Source: Rhodocyclaceae bacterium (GTDB lineage Bacteria > Pseudomonadota > Gammaproteobacteria > Burkholderiales > Rhodocyclaceae). From it: a stretch of DNA of 64,000 nucleotides. Positions 26,172 through 35,266 of the stretch are shown in pieces. Where the stretch lies: positions 25,950-89,949 of the forward strand of contig JAJVIJ010000028.1 in NCBI GenBank assembly GCA_022072095.1. The letters are read 5' to 3'. The position numbers were made by a program, and so were the translations under genes. A model generated the notes under the pieces. It was not told the DNA's origin and ran no database searches. It worked only from the letters and a program-made list of their open reading frames with translations. Positions within the stretch are counted from its first letter, which is position 1. The number at the start of each line of letters is the position of its first letter.

Positions 26172-26504
26172 ATGAGTGTTCAGGAAAAAATCCGCCAGAC
26201 CGTCACCGGCCACCCGGTCGTGTTGTTCATGAAGGGGACGCCGCAGTTTCCGCAATGCGGCTTTTCGGCCAATGCCGTGCAGTTGCTGAAGCTGTCGGGC
26301 GTGAATGCCTTCGCCGCCATCAATGTGTTGTCCGATCCGGACATTCGTCAAGGCATCAAGGAGTTTTCCAACTGGCCGACGATTCCGCAGCTCTACGTAG
26401 GCGGTGAGTTCGTCGGTGGCTCGGACATCATGCGCGAGATGTATGAGACCGGTGAGCTGTCGAAAATGCTGGCCGGTGTGGGCGCGATCCCGAGCGTTGC
26501 CTAG
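26172..26504 (+). CDS. grxD: Monothiol glutaredoxin Grx4/GrxD
   Basis: 110-aa monothiol glutaredoxin that binds and transfers [2Fe-2S] clusters. The active site is CGFS (C29) in [18 protein letters not shown], with the glutathione-binding [20 protein letters not shown]. Length is typical for the family. It is transcribed alone, divergent from yacG across 194 bp. In a diazotroph it probably supports Fe-S assembly together with the isc genes at the right end of the window. Confidence 0.95.
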   Translation: MSVQEKIRQTVTGHPVVLFMKGTPQFPQCGFSANAVQLLKLSGVNAFAAINVLSDPDIRQGIKEFSNWPTIPQLYVGGEFVGGSDIMREMYETGELSKMLAGVGAIPSVA

Positions 26505-26658
26505 CGGGCCGTGGCCTGTCTCCGGCCCACGCGCGCAAGTGGGCTGCGAAAGTGGAGCAGGGTGTCCATGTGCGCCGCCTAGCGGCCGGATGGTGGCCGA
26601 TGCCAGTTTTCCGACATTTCTAGCCCTGGTGGCGTCGATTCCGGACGGCTGCAATCCT

Positions 26659-28419
26659 TCAACCGGCCCGGATCGTGACGCTCGCGTGCGTCGGGGCGGT
26701 GGCCGTGGCATCGCGCATGTTCAGCGCACGCTCGATGCCCTCGTCGATGTTGTTGGCGAACTCCAGTTGTCCGCGTTGCTTGCGGATGCCGATGCGGCGC
26801 AGTTTCACCTTCAGCCGGGGGGTGAGCCCGCAGAACACCAGACCAAGGTGGTGGCGCCGGGCGGCTTCGATCAGCGATTCGAGCGCGACCAGCCCGGTCA
26901 TGTCGACCAGGCTGACGTCGCGCATGTCGAGCACCACCACTCGCAGCCCCGGGGTCACCGTCATCAGCGTTCCCAGCGCCTTGTGCGCGGCACCGAAGAA
27001 CAGCGGGCCATTGATGTCGTAGAGGGCGACCTGCTCGGGCATCTGCTCCGCCGGTAGCAAGGGGCGCTCGACCAGGCGCCCCTCGGTCAGATCAATGGTG
27101 CGCTTGACGAACAGCAGTGCAGCCATGCCGATGCCGACGGTGACGGCGATCACCATGTCGAACAGCACGGTCAGACCAAAGCAGGTCAGCAGCACCAGGA
27201 TGTCGTTGCCGGGCGCGATGCGAATGACACGGACGAAATGGCGCGCCTCGCTCATGTTCCAGGCCACCACCAGCAGCAATGCCGCCAGCGCCGCCATCGG
27301 GATATAGCCGAGCAGACCGGCCAGACTGACCATCGCCCCCAGCACCACCAGCGCATGGATCACCGCGGCGAGCGGCGACACCGCGCCGGCGCGGACATTG
27401 GTGGCGGTGCGGGCAATCGCCGCAGTGGCCGGAATGCCGCCAAAAAAAGGCGCGACGATGTTGCCGAGGCCCTGGCCGATCAGTTCGCCATTGGAGTCGT
27501 GGCGGGTGCCCGCCATGCCGTCGGCGACCACCGCGCAGAGCAGCGATTCGATCGCGCCGAGCATGGCGATGGCAAAGGCCGGTCCCAGCAACGCCTGAAC
27601 GGTGTCGAAATCGAGCGCCAGCGCCTTGCCATCGGCGCCGCTGAAGCGCCATGGCCAGTCAAAGTGCGGCAGCAGCGGCGGGATGCCGTGGCCGATGACG
27701 CCGCCGATGTGGTACTGGAAGCGGGAGCCGATGGTGGCCACCTCGAAGCCGGGCAGCCAGCGCGTCAGCAGCAGGGCGGCGACACTGCCGACCAGCAGCG
27801 CCGCCAGATGGCCGGGAATCCTGCTGACCCAGCGCGGCCACAGCAACAGCACAGCCAGCGTCAGCAGGCCGATCAGGCAGTCCTGCCAGTGCAAGCTCGG
27901 CAACGCCTGCAGCAGCGCCCACAGCTGGGACAGAAAGTGCCCCTGACTCGCGCCCACATCGAGGCCGAGAAAATCCTTCAACTGCAAGGTGGCGATGACG
28001 ACGCCGATGCCGGCGGTGAAGCCGATGGTGACCGGGTAGGGGACCAGCTCGATGAAGCGCCCGAGCCGGCCCAGCCCCATCGCCAGCAGAATGACGCCGG
28101 CCATCACCGAGGCCAGCAGCAGGCCGCCGAGGCCGAACTTCTGCGTGATCGGCAGCAGCACCACGACGAAGGCGGCGGTGGGACCGGAGATGTTGACCCG
28201 CGAACCGCCGGTGAGTGCGATCACCGCGCCGGCGATGACCACGGTGTAGAGGCCATGCTGCGGCGGCACGCCGCTGGCGATCGCCAGTGCCATCGCCAGC
28301 GGCAGCGCGACGATGCCGACCGTCACGCCGGCCAGCAGGTCGGCGCGCAGGCGGGTACGGTCGTAGCCGTGACGCAGACTCTCGCGCAGCGCGGTGGCGA
28401 AATGACGAGTACGCATCAT
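26659..28419 (-). CDS. SulP-family anion transporter with STAS domain
   Basis: 586-aa inner-membrane protein. The N-terminal transmembrane domain includes LLAGVTVGIVALPLAMALAIASGVPPQHGLYT and GGSRVNISGPTAAFVVVL, the SulP signature, followed by about a dozen hydrophobic segments and a cytoplasmic STAS domain from about residue 460 (VVVLDMRDVSLVDMTGLVALESLIEAARRHHLGLVFCGL). Family members carry sulfate, C4-dicarboxylates or bicarbonate. The substrate is not evident here. A single gene, with about 90 bp upstream before yicC on the same strand. Confidence 0.9.
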   Translation of the reverse strand: MMRTRHFATALRESLRHGYDRTRLRADLLAGVTVGIVALPLAMALAIASGVPPQHGLYTVVIAGAVIALTGGSRVNISGPTAAFVVVLLPITQKFGLGGLLLASVMAGVILLAMGLGRLGRFIELVPYPVTIGFTAGIGVVIATLQLKDFLGLDVGASQGHFLSQLWALLQALPSLHWQDCLIGLLTLAVLLLWPRWVSRIPGHLAALLVGSVAALLLTRWLPGFEVATIGSRFQYHIGGVIGHGIPPLLPHFDWPWRFSGADGKALALDFDTVQALLGPAFAIAMLGAIESLLCAVVADGMAGTRHDSNGELIGQGLGNIVAPFFGGIPATAAIARTATNVRAGAVSPLAAVIHALVVLGAMVSLAGLLGYIPMAALAALLLVVAWNMSEARHFVRVIRIAPGNDILVLLTCFGLTVLFDMVIAVTVGIGMAALLFVKRTIDLTEGRLVERPLLPAEQMPEQVALYDINGPLFFGAAHKALGTLMTVTPGLRVVVLDMRDVSLVDMTGLVALESLIEAARRHHLGLVFCGLTPRLKVKLRRIGIRKQRGQLEFANNIDEGIERALNMRDATATAPTHASVTIRAG

Positions 28420-28507
28420 GTTTCCAATCTCAAGGCTCGCCCATAGATTTTTTCAGCGATCGCCGGCTTCTTGCGGTAATCCGGATGTAGCGACATCCTC
28501 AGACATG

Positions 28508-29371
28508 TCATTCCAGGTTCTGGATCTGTTCACGCATTTGCTCGATTAGCAATTTCAGGTCGACGGCAGCGCGTGTCAGTGCCGAACTCATGGACTTCGA
28601 TGCGAGTGTGTTCGCCTCGCGATTCAGCTCCTGCATCAGAAAGTCAAGTCGTTTGCCGACGTGGCCGCCCGCATCGAGCACGCGTTCGACCTCGCTCAGG
28701 TGCGTGTCCAGTCGGGCGAGTTCCTCGGCGACATCGATGCGGGCGGCGAACAGCCCGACCTCCTGCCGCATGCGCTCGGTATCCAGATCGGCGACGGCCG
28801 CGCGCAGACGATCGGCCAGTCGCGTCTCGAAATCCTGCAACCATGCTGGGAGCGTCGGCGCGATCTCGGCGATCAGCTGCCGCATCGCGCTGACGCGCGC
28901 GCGAATTTCGCCGGCGAGCCGCGCACCTTCCCGAGCACGGCACGCGATCAGCTCTCCGATCGCCTCGGCGATCAGCTCGGCGGCCGTCGTCGCCATCTGG
29001 TCGATGGGTAAGGTCAGGTCGCCCATGATGCCGGGCCAGCGCAGGATTTCGCCCACGGTCAGGGCGGGTGCAGCGGGCAGCTCGGCGCGCACCTGGCTTT
29101 GCAGTGCGATCAGCTGGGCGAGTACGGTGGGGTCGACGGTGCTGCCGCTGCGGCCGGCCGCAGCGACCCACTGCAATCGGCAATCCACCTTCCCGCGCCC
29201 CAGCTTCGCCGTCAGCTGCTCGCGCAGCACAGGCTCGACACTGCGCCACTCTTCGACGATACGGAAGCCCAGGTCGAGAAACCGGCTGTTGACGGCGCGC
29301 AGCTCAAGATGAACGCTACCGGCGCCGATATCCTTTTTTGCCGTCGCGTAGCCCGTCATGCTTTGGATCAT
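28508..29371 (-). CDS. yicC: YicC family endoribonuclease-like protein
   Basis: 287-aa protein of the YicC/DUF1732 family, linked to RNA turnover. The N-terminus MIQSMTGYATAKKDIGAGSVHLELRAVNSRFLDLGFR and C-terminus GKRLDFLMQELNREANTLASKSMSSALTRAAVDLKLLIEQMREQIQNLE are diagnostic. ATG 29371 was preferred over the in-frame ATG two codons upstream because GAGGAA sits at ideal distance from it. It is divergent from the Ser/Thr kinase gene; the 294-bp gap between them shows nothing recognisable beyond presumed promoters. Confidence 0.93.
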   Translation of the reverse strand: MIQSMTGYATAKKDIGAGSVHLELRAVNSRFLDLGFRIVEEWRSVEPVLREQLTAKLGRGKVDCRLQWVAAAGRSGSTVDPTVLAQLIALQSQVRAELPAAPALTVGEILRWPGIMGDLTLPIDQMATTAAELIAEAIGELIACRAREGARLAGEIRARVSAMRQLIAEIAPTLPAWLQDFETRLADRLRAAVADLDTERMRQEVGLFAARIDVAEELARLDTHLSEVERVLDAGGHVGKRLDFLMQELNREANTLASKSMSSALTRAAVDLKLLIEQMREQIQNLE

Positions 29372-29665
29372 GCTCATTTCCTCATGGTATGGCCGGACTT
29401 GCCACTCAAGGCCGGATGGGGTGTTGCTACATCGCAGACCGATCTGGTCGGAAGACGCGTTGGTCTGATATTTTAGAATCGCTGCTTTTTCATCGGACTC
29501 TTATTTTGGAAGGCCGTCCAGCCCAGGCGATCATGAGAGCGTGCCTGCATCGTCACCCGCCCATGCGCGCGGAACTCATCATGTTCCTTTTTTCTGGGGG
29601 CGGCGCATGTGTACCCGAGCCGTTCCAGCCTCATGAGTCCATCGCGCCAGGCCGCAGACACACCG

Positions 29666-30631
29666 ATGTCGCAAGAGACCAGTAGCCCGCTGCCCGAGGG
29701 CTATCAGCTCGAGGAATATCAGATCGAACGCCAGCTCAGCGTCGGCGGGTTCTCCATCGTCTATCTGGCCCGCGATGCGCAGGGCGGCGCGGTCGCGATC
29801 AAGGAGTATCTGCCCAACACGCTGGCGATGCGCCGGCCGGGGGAAACGGTGCCGAGCGTCAAACCGGATCACCAGGCGGCGTTCCACTATGGCATGCGCT
29901 GTTTCTTCGAGGAAGGGCGGGCGCTGGCAAACTTGATCCATCCAAACGTGGTGCGCGTGCTGAGTTTCTTTCGCGCCAATCAGACCGTGTACATGGTGAT
30001 GCGCTACGAGCGCGGGCGGACGCTGCAGGAGTACATCCAGCGCCGGGAGGAGCGGGTCAGGGAAAGCTTCGTGCGCTTCGTCTTTTCGCGCTTGTTGAAC
30101 GGCCTGCGCGAAGTGCATAGCCACAAGCTGCTGCACCTAGACATCAAGCCGGCGAACATCTACCTGCGCAACAACGGCGCGCCGGTATTGCTCGATTTCG
30201 GCGCAGCGCGCACGACACTCGCGTCGGAAAGCATGGTGCTGAAGCCGATGTACACGCCGGGTTTCGCATCGCCGGAGCACTACAGGAATCGCGAGCTGCT
30301 CGGACCGTGGAGCGACATCTATAGCGTTGGCGCGACGATGTACGCCTGTCTGGCGGGAAAGCCGCCGCAATCCGCGGACCATCGGGCCGACATGGATGCC
30401 GTCGTGCCCGCGGTCGAGCGCTGGGAAGGGCGCTATTCCAGACAGCTGCTGGAAACCATCGATTGGTGCATGGAGCTGCCACACGTGAAGAGGCCGCAAA
30501 GCGTGTTCAGCCTGCAAAAGGCATTGACGGACTGGAACATGGATATGGAAATCACCGTCGTCGACGAGGCGCCTCCGCAACCATGGCTCGCGCGCATGCG
30601 CAGCCGATTCGGTCACTTGCTGCGCCGATGA
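29666..30631 (+). CDS. Ser/Thr protein kinase (Hanks type)
   Basis: Cytoplasmic eukaryotic-like kinase, 321 aa from this start. The glycine loop is VGGFSIVYLARD, the ATP lysine K46 lies in AIKEYL, the catalytic loop is HLDIKPANIYLRN and the metal-binding motif is DFGAAR; an APE-like ASPEHY follows. The catalytic loop has HLD rather than HRD. No transmembrane segment or PASTA domains are present. ATG 29666 has no clear ribosome-binding site; GTG 29609 (after GGGGG) and ATG 29633 are in-frame alternatives. The stop overlaps the phosphatase start (ATGA), so kinase and phosphatase form a coupled pair. Confidence 0.88.
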   Translation: MSQETSSPLPEGYQLEEYQIERQLSVGGFSIVYLARDAQGGAVAIKEYLPNTLAMRRPGETVPSVKPDHQAAFHYGMRCFFEEGRALANLIHPNVVRVLSFFRANQTVYMVMRYERGRTLQEYIQRREERVRESFVRFVFSRLLNGLREVHSHKLLHLDIKPANIYLRNNGAPVLLDFGAARTTLASESMVLKPMYTPGFASPEHYRNRELLGPWSDIYSVGATMYACLAGKPPQSADHRADMDAVVPAVERWEGRYSRQLLETIDWCMELPHVKRPQSVFSLQKALTDWNMDMEITVVDEAPPQPWLARMRSRFGHLLRR

Positions 30632-31548
30632 AGTTCACCATCTATCAGGAGAGCAAGCCGGGGCGGCGGCGAGCCAATCAGGATCGCGTGGGCTACAGCT
30701 ACTCGCGCGATGCGCTGCTGATGGTCGTGGCCGATGGCATGGGCGGCCACATGCATGGCGAAGTCGCGGCGCAGATCGCCGTGCAGCTCGTGACCGAGCA
30801 TTTCCAGCGTGAAGCGAAACCCCGGATCGACGACCCCTTCCGGTTCTTGTCGCAGTCGCTGACCAACGCGCATTTCGCGATCCTGGACTACGCCCGCGAG
30901 CGTGCGCTGACGGATGGTCCGCGCACCACCTGTGTCGCCTGCGTGGTCCAGGACAATGTCGCCTTCTGGGCGCACGCCGGCGATTCGCGCCTGTATGCCT
31001 TGCGTGACGGCCGTGTGCTCGCGTATACGCGTGATCATTCGCGCGTGCAGCAGATGATCGAACGCGGCCTGATCGGCGAGGGCGACGCCGCCAACCATCC
31101 CGGCCGGAACCGGATTTTCAGTTGTCTGGGCGGCACCCATCCACCGCAGATCGACTACTCGCGCAAGACCCCGCTGAGGGCGGGCGACGTTCTATGCCTG
31201 TGTACCGACGGGGTCTGGGGGGGGCTGGCTGCCGAGGATCTGGTACGCGGACTGTGGGGCGTGAATATTCTGGAGTCGGCCCCGAAACTGATGCAGACCG
31301 CCGAAGAGCGCGGAGGAGCAAGCTGCGACAATCTGACCATGCTTGCGCTCACTTGGCATGACAATTACGACGAAGGCCAACATGCGGTGTCGACGCAAAC
31401 CCTGCCGCTTGCCGCACACACCACCGTGCTCGAACCCTTCGGGACGCGAGGACCGAGCGGCATTCCGGATGCGGTCGATTTCGACGAGACGGCCATCGAG
31501 CGCGCCATTGCCGAGATCAACGCGGCCATTGGCAAATTTTCCGGGTAG
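30628..31548 (+). CDS. PP2C-type Ser/Thr protein phosphatase
   Basis: 306-aa metal-dependent phosphatase, the likely antagonist of the adjacent kinase. PP2C motifs are all visible: RRRANQDRVGY, VVADGMGGHMHGEVAA, WAHAGDSRLYALRDG, LCTDGVWGGL and CDNLTMLALTW, supplying the metal-binding aspartates. About 60 residues after the catalytic domain (EGQHAVSTQTLPLAAHT onward) have no recognised fold. It overlaps the kinase stop codon by 4 nt and precedes rph by 6 nt. Targets are unknown. Confidence 0.92.
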   Translation: MKFTIYQESKPGRRRANQDRVGYSYSRDALLMVVADGMGGHMHGEVAAQIAVQLVTEHFQREAKPRIDDPFRFLSQSLTNAHFAILDYARERALTDGPRTTCVACVVQDNVAFWAHAGDSRLYALRDGRVLAYTRDHSRVQQMIERGLIGEGDAANHPGRNRIFSCLGGTHPPQIDYSRKTPLRAGDVLCLCTDGVWGGLAAEDLVRGLWGVNILESAPKLMQTAEERGGASCDNLTMLALTWHDNYDEGQHAVSTQTLPLAAHTTVLEPFGTRGPSGIPDAVDFDETAIERAIAEINAAIGKFSG

Positions 31549-31554
31549 CCGGCC

Positions 31555-32295
31555 ATGACCGACATGTTGGCAATCGTCCGCGCCGATGGGCGCACCGCCG
31601 GGGCGCTGCGCCCAGTGCGCATCGTGCGCGCGTTCACCCGTCATGCAGAGGGCTCGGTGCTCATCGAAATCGGTGACACGCGGGTGCTGTGCACCGCCAG
31701 CGTCGAGGAGAAGGTGCCATCCTTTCTGCGTGGCCGGGGGCGCGGCTGGGTCACCGCGGAATATGGCATGCTGCCCCGGTCCACGCACACGCGCTCGGAG
31801 CGCGAGGCCGCGCGCGGCAAGCAGAGCGGCCGCACTCAGGAGATTCAGCGGCTGATCGGCCGCAGCCTGCGCGCCGTCACCGATCTCGACGCGCTCGGCG
31901 AACGCCAGATCACACTGGATTGCGATGTGTTGCAGGCCGATGGCGGCACCCGCTGCGCGGCCATTACCGGCGCCTTCGTCGCGCTCCACGACGCCGTCAG
32001 CGGCCTTCTGGCCAGGGGCCTGATCCGCCAAATGGCGCTGCGCGAACACGTCGCCGCGGTCTCGGTCGGGATCGTTGGCGGCGAGCCGCGTCTGGACCTG
32101 GACTACACCGAAGATTCCGCATGCGATACCGACATGAATCTGGTCATGACCGCGTCCGGCGGCATCGTCGAGATCCAGGGGACCGCCGAAGCTGCGCCGT
32201 TCACGCCGGCCCAGCTCGATCTGTTGCTCGAGCTGGGCCGACAGGGCATCGCTGAATTGATCGCGGCGCAGCGGAGCGCGCTGGGGTCGGGCTGA
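31555..32295 (+). CDS. rph: Ribonuclease PH
   Basis: Phosphorolytic 3'-5' exoribonuclease that trims tRNA 3' ends. The 246-aa product has the RNase PH core: [65 protein letters not shown] and [14 protein letters not shown]. Length is normal. The stop codon abuts the rdgB start (overlap of one base), as in the common rph-rdgB-hemW order. Confidence 0.96.
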   Translation: MTDMLAIVRADGRTAGALRPVRIVRAFTRHAEGSVLIEIGDTRVLCTASVEEKVPSFLRGRGRGWVTAEYGMLPRSTHTRSEREAARGKQSGRTQEIQRLIGRSLRAVTDLDALGERQITLDCDVLQADGGTRCAAITGAFVALHDAVSGLLARGLIRQMALREHVAAVSVGIVGGEPRLDLDYTEDSACDTDMNLVMTASGGIVEIQGTAEAAPFTPAQLDLLLELGRQGIAELIAAQRSALGSG

Positions 32296-32900
32296 TGCGT
32301 CTCGTGCTCGCAAGCGGCAACCGCGGCAAACTGGCGGAGTTCGCGGCGCTGTTGCGTCCGCTGGAGATCACGCTGCTGCCGCAATCCGACTTCGACGTCG
32401 GTGAAGTCGCCGAGCCCCATTCCACTTTCATCGAGAATGCCATTGCGAAGGCACGTCATGTCTGCCGCGTGAGCGGTTTGCCCGCGCTCGCCGACGATTC
32501 CGGCCTGTGCGTGCGGGCGCTGGGTGGTGCACCCGGCATCCGGTCGGCCCGCTACGCCGACGGCGCGGGTGAGCGCCGCGTCGACGAACGCAACAACGCC
32601 CGCCTGTTGTCCGAGCTGGACGGCGAGGCGGATCGGTGCGCGGTGTTCGTGTGCGTGCTGGCCTTGCTGCGCGATGCCGACGATCCCAGGCCGGTGATCG
32701 CGGAGGGCGAATGGGCGGGCGAGATCCTGACGGTCCCGCGGGGCCACCACGGCTTCGGCTACGACCCCCTGTTTCTGATTCCGGACCTCGGCCAGACGGC
32801 GGCCGAACTGGATGCCGACACCAAGAATGTGCTGTCGCACCGGGGCATGGCGGCGCGCCGGCTGATGGCGCGGCTGGCGACCGAGCTCGCGTACCGTTGA
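32295..32900 (+). CDS. rdgB: RdgB/HAM1 non-canonical purine NTP pyrophosphatase
   Basis: Hydrolyses ITP, dITP and XTP to monophosphates, keeping deaminated purines out of DNA and RNA. The 201-aa protein shows LVLASGNRGKLAEFAALL at the N-terminus, then TFIENAIAKARHVCRVSGLPALADDSGLCV, GAPGIRSARYADG, and GFGYDPLFLIPDLGQTAAEL, all family signatures. It is coupled to rph upstream and hemW downstream. Confidence 0.96.
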   Translation: MRLVLASGNRGKLAEFAALLRPLEITLLPQSDFDVGEVAEPHSTFIENAIAKARHVCRVSGLPALADDSGLCVRALGGAPGIRSARYADGAGERRVDERNNARLLSELDGEADRCAVFVCVLALLRDADDPRPVIAEGEWAGEILTVPRGHHGFGYDPLFLIPDLGQTAAELDADTKNVLSHRGMAARRLMARLATELAYR

Positions 32901-32926
32901 CCGACCGCGTCATTCCGATCCGCCTC

Positions 32927-34114
32927 ATGGGCAGCATGCCGGCGAGTGCGCCCAGGCCGGTCGCCCCGCCGCCGCTCGCGCTCTATGTGCATGTCCCGTG
33001 GTGTGTGCGCAAGTGCCCCTACTGCGATTTCAACTCGCACCCGCAGCGGGGACCTTTGCCCGAAGGTCCGTTCCTCGCGGCGCTGATCGCGGCGCTCGAG
33101 GCGGCGCTGCCGGACATCTGGGGACGGCGCGTGGTCAGCCTGTTCATCGGCGGCGGCACCCCCAGTCTGTTGTCGCCCCAGGCGGTGGATGGTCTGCTCG
33201 CCGCCGTGCGGGCGCGGCTGAGCTGCGCGCCGGGCATGGAGATCACGCTCGAAGCCAACCCGGGTACCGTGGAGGCCGCGCGGTTTGCCGGTTTCCGTGC
33301 GGCCGGCGTCAATCGATTGTCGCTGGGTGTGCAGAGCTTTGCCGACGGCCAGTTGCGGGCCCTGGGACGCATTCACGATGGTGACGGTGCGCGCCGTGCC
33401 CTGGCCATCGCGCGCAAGGTGTTCGACCGGGTCAACGTCGACCTGATGTACGCGCTGCCCGGCCAGACTCCCGAGCTGGCCCTGGCCGATGTCGAGACCG
33501 CGCTCGCCTTCGATCCGACACATCTGTCCTGCTACGAGCTGACCATCGAGCCGAACACGGCGTTTGCCCACCAGCCGCCTGCGCTGCCGGACGAGGATTG
33601 CGCCGCAGACATCCACGATGCCATCGAATCACGCCTGCTCGCGGCCGGATGGGAGCATTACGAGGTCTCGGCCTACGCACGCCCCGGCCATGCCTGCACG
33701 CACAACCTGAACTACTGGCGGTTCGGCGACTACCTCGGCATCGGGCCAGGCGCGCACAGCAAACTCACCATGCCCGATGGCATCCGGCGCGCGCTGCGCC
33801 ACCCCCACCCCGATGCCTATCTGTCACGCGCCGGAAAGAGCGATTTCCTGCAGTCGCAGCATCGGGTACCGGCCGAGGACCTGCCGGTCGAGTTCATGCT
33901 GAATGCGCTGAGGTTGGCCGACGGCTTTGAATTCGAACTGTTCGAGGCGCGCACCGGCCTGCCGTTTGCGACCTTGCAGTCCGATCTCGAGGGTTTCGCG
34001 GCACAGGGTCTGATCACGCTGAACGAGGGGCGCGTCCGGCCGACGGCCCGTGGTTTCCGTCTCGCCAATACCATGCTCGCTGCGCTGCTGGATCGTCGGC
34101 ACCAGCAGCCCTGA
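32927..34114 (+). CDS. hemW: HemW, radical-SAM heme chaperone (coproporphyrinogen III oxidase-like)
   Basis: 395-aa radical SAM protein of the HemN-like group, now regarded as a heme chaperone. The SAM/4Fe-4S motif is CVRKCPYC (C26, C30, C33) in YVHVPWCVRKCPYCDF, followed by LFIGGGTPSLLSPQ, EANPGT, GVNRLSLGVQSF and VDLMYALPGQT. The cysteine arrangement and context next to rdgB favour HemW over the true oxidase HemN. A TTG at 32897 overlapping the rdgB stop is in frame and could be an alternative start. Confidence 0.93.
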   Translation: MGSMPASAPRPVAPPPLALYVHVPWCVRKCPYCDFNSHPQRGPLPEGPFLAALIAALEAALPDIWGRRVVSLFIGGGTPSLLSPQAVDGLLAAVRARLSCAPGMEITLEANPGTVEAARFAGFRAAGVNRLSLGVQSFADGQLRALGRIHDGDGARRALAIARKVFDRVNVDLMYALPGQTPELALADVETALAFDPTHLSCYELTIEPNTAFAHQPPALPDEDCAADIHDAIESRLLAAGWEHYEVSAYARPGHACTHNLNYWRFGDYLGIGPGAHSKLTMPDGIRRALRHPHPDAYLSRAGKSDFLQSQHRVPAEDLPVEFMLNALRLADGFEFELFEARTGLPFATLQSDLEGFAAQGLITLNEGRVRPTARGFRLANTMLAALLDRRHQQP

Positions 34115-34166
34115 GCAGGCGCGACCAAGTCCGGTATCGAGGTTGTGCGGGGGTGAGTCCGGCGCG

Positions 34167-34943
34167 TCAAATCCGCAGCTCGGCGATCGCTTCGTGCCGC
34201 CCCTCGAGCTTCAGGCTCATCGCATAGCGATAGCGGTCGATCCCGGGGTGGGTATTGACTGCAACCTCGATCAGCTTGTCGCCGGAGTAATAACGGCGCG
34301 TGATGGTCAAGGCGGGCCAGTGCTGTGGCATCTTGAGCAGGCGCGCGATGGCCGGCGCAACCGGGGCCGCGGCGAATTCCTGTTCGACGCCGGTAATGGG
34401 CAGCCCGAACTGTCGCTCGACCAGCGCATAGACCGGCAGGCCGTCGACGCCGATATGAGCCTGCACGCCGGCATAATCGGCATGCAGATAGATGCGCACA
34501 TGGCCGATCGGCAGTTCGGACGTGGCGCTTTCGCGCAGCGCGTCGACGCGCAGCCAGCGCGAGCCGCGCGGCGCAACGCCACCCGGCACGGTGTCGGCGG
34601 CGACCTCGCGCGTGCTGCGCACGCGCAAGCTGGTCTCGGCGGCCGAGTGTCCGAGGTCCGACATCGAGGAAATCGTCTCGACATAGCGGGTGCGGGGCAT
34701 GCGCGCCTCCACCCGCGTCCCGACCCCTGGCCGGCGTCGCACCATGCCCGCCTCGAACAGTCTGCGCAGCGCCTCGCGTACCGTGTATCGGCTGACGCTG
34801 AAACGCTCGCACAGCTCCAGTTCGGTCGGCAGCAGGCTCCCGACCTCGAACCGCCCTTCGGCGATTTCCCGGGAAAGTATCTCGGCCAGCTCCAGATAGC
34901 GGGCCTGACGAGCCTTGCTCTCGCCCGCCGACAGCGTTGTCAT
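34167..34943 (-). CDS. GntR-family transcriptional regulator with UTRA ligand domain
   Basis: 258-aa HutC-type regulator. The winged-helix DNA-binding domain is at the N-terminus (YLELAEILSREIAEGRFEVGSLLPTELELCERFSVSRYTVREALRRLFEAGMVRRRPGVGTRV), followed by the UTRA effector domain (LPVYALVERQFGLPITGVEQEF, ALTITRRYYSGDKLIEVAVNTHPG). ATG 34943 follows GGGGGGAGACACCAAT, a good ribosome-binding site; the frame is open 51 nt further upstream. It is convergent with hemW. No neighbouring operon reveals its target or ligand. Confidence 0.9.
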   Translation of the reverse strand: MTTLSAGESKARQARYLELAEILSREIAEGRFEVGSLLPTELELCERFSVSRYTVREALRRLFEAGMVRRRPGVGTRVEARMPRTRYVETISSMSDLGHSAAETSLRVRSTREVAADTVPGGVAPRGSRWLRVDALRESATSELPIGHVRIYLHADYAGVQAHIGVDGLPVYALVERQFGLPITGVEQEFAAAPVAPAIARLLKMPQHWPALTITRRYYSGDKLIEVAVNTHPGIDRYRYAMSLKLEGRHEAIAELRI

Positions 34944-35266
34944 ATTGGTGTCTCCCCCCGAACGGAGTGTCGGCGCCGGCCCGGGTGCTGTCAAGCGTCA
35001 TCGCGGCCGCTTGCCGTGGATGATCCCAGAAACCTCAGTTGACCGCTCCTTGCCGTTGCGGACATCGTGTGCACGCTGACTTTTCCGCCTTTGCTCGCCT
35101 TCACCTGTTGGGTGAGATCGCTACGCACCCGCTGGCACGCCCGCTCACGCGCCTGCCTTTGTCGCGCCTCCTTGCAGGCCCCGGCCTGCGGCGTCGTTGC
35201 TTCGTGGCAGGCACGCGATCAGACGCACCATCGGGCGCGTCCAACTGCCGTTTCTAGGATGATCGT
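34944..35266. other. Non-coding stretch, nothing recognised
   Basis: 323 bp between the GntR regulator and the threonylcarbamoyl-AMP synthase gene. It should contain the regulator's promoter. Short open frames on the plus strand (such as 35039-35257) have cysteine- and arginine-rich translations without family resemblance and are not supported as genes. No terminator with a T-run, RNA gene or repeat was recognised. Confidence 0.5.
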
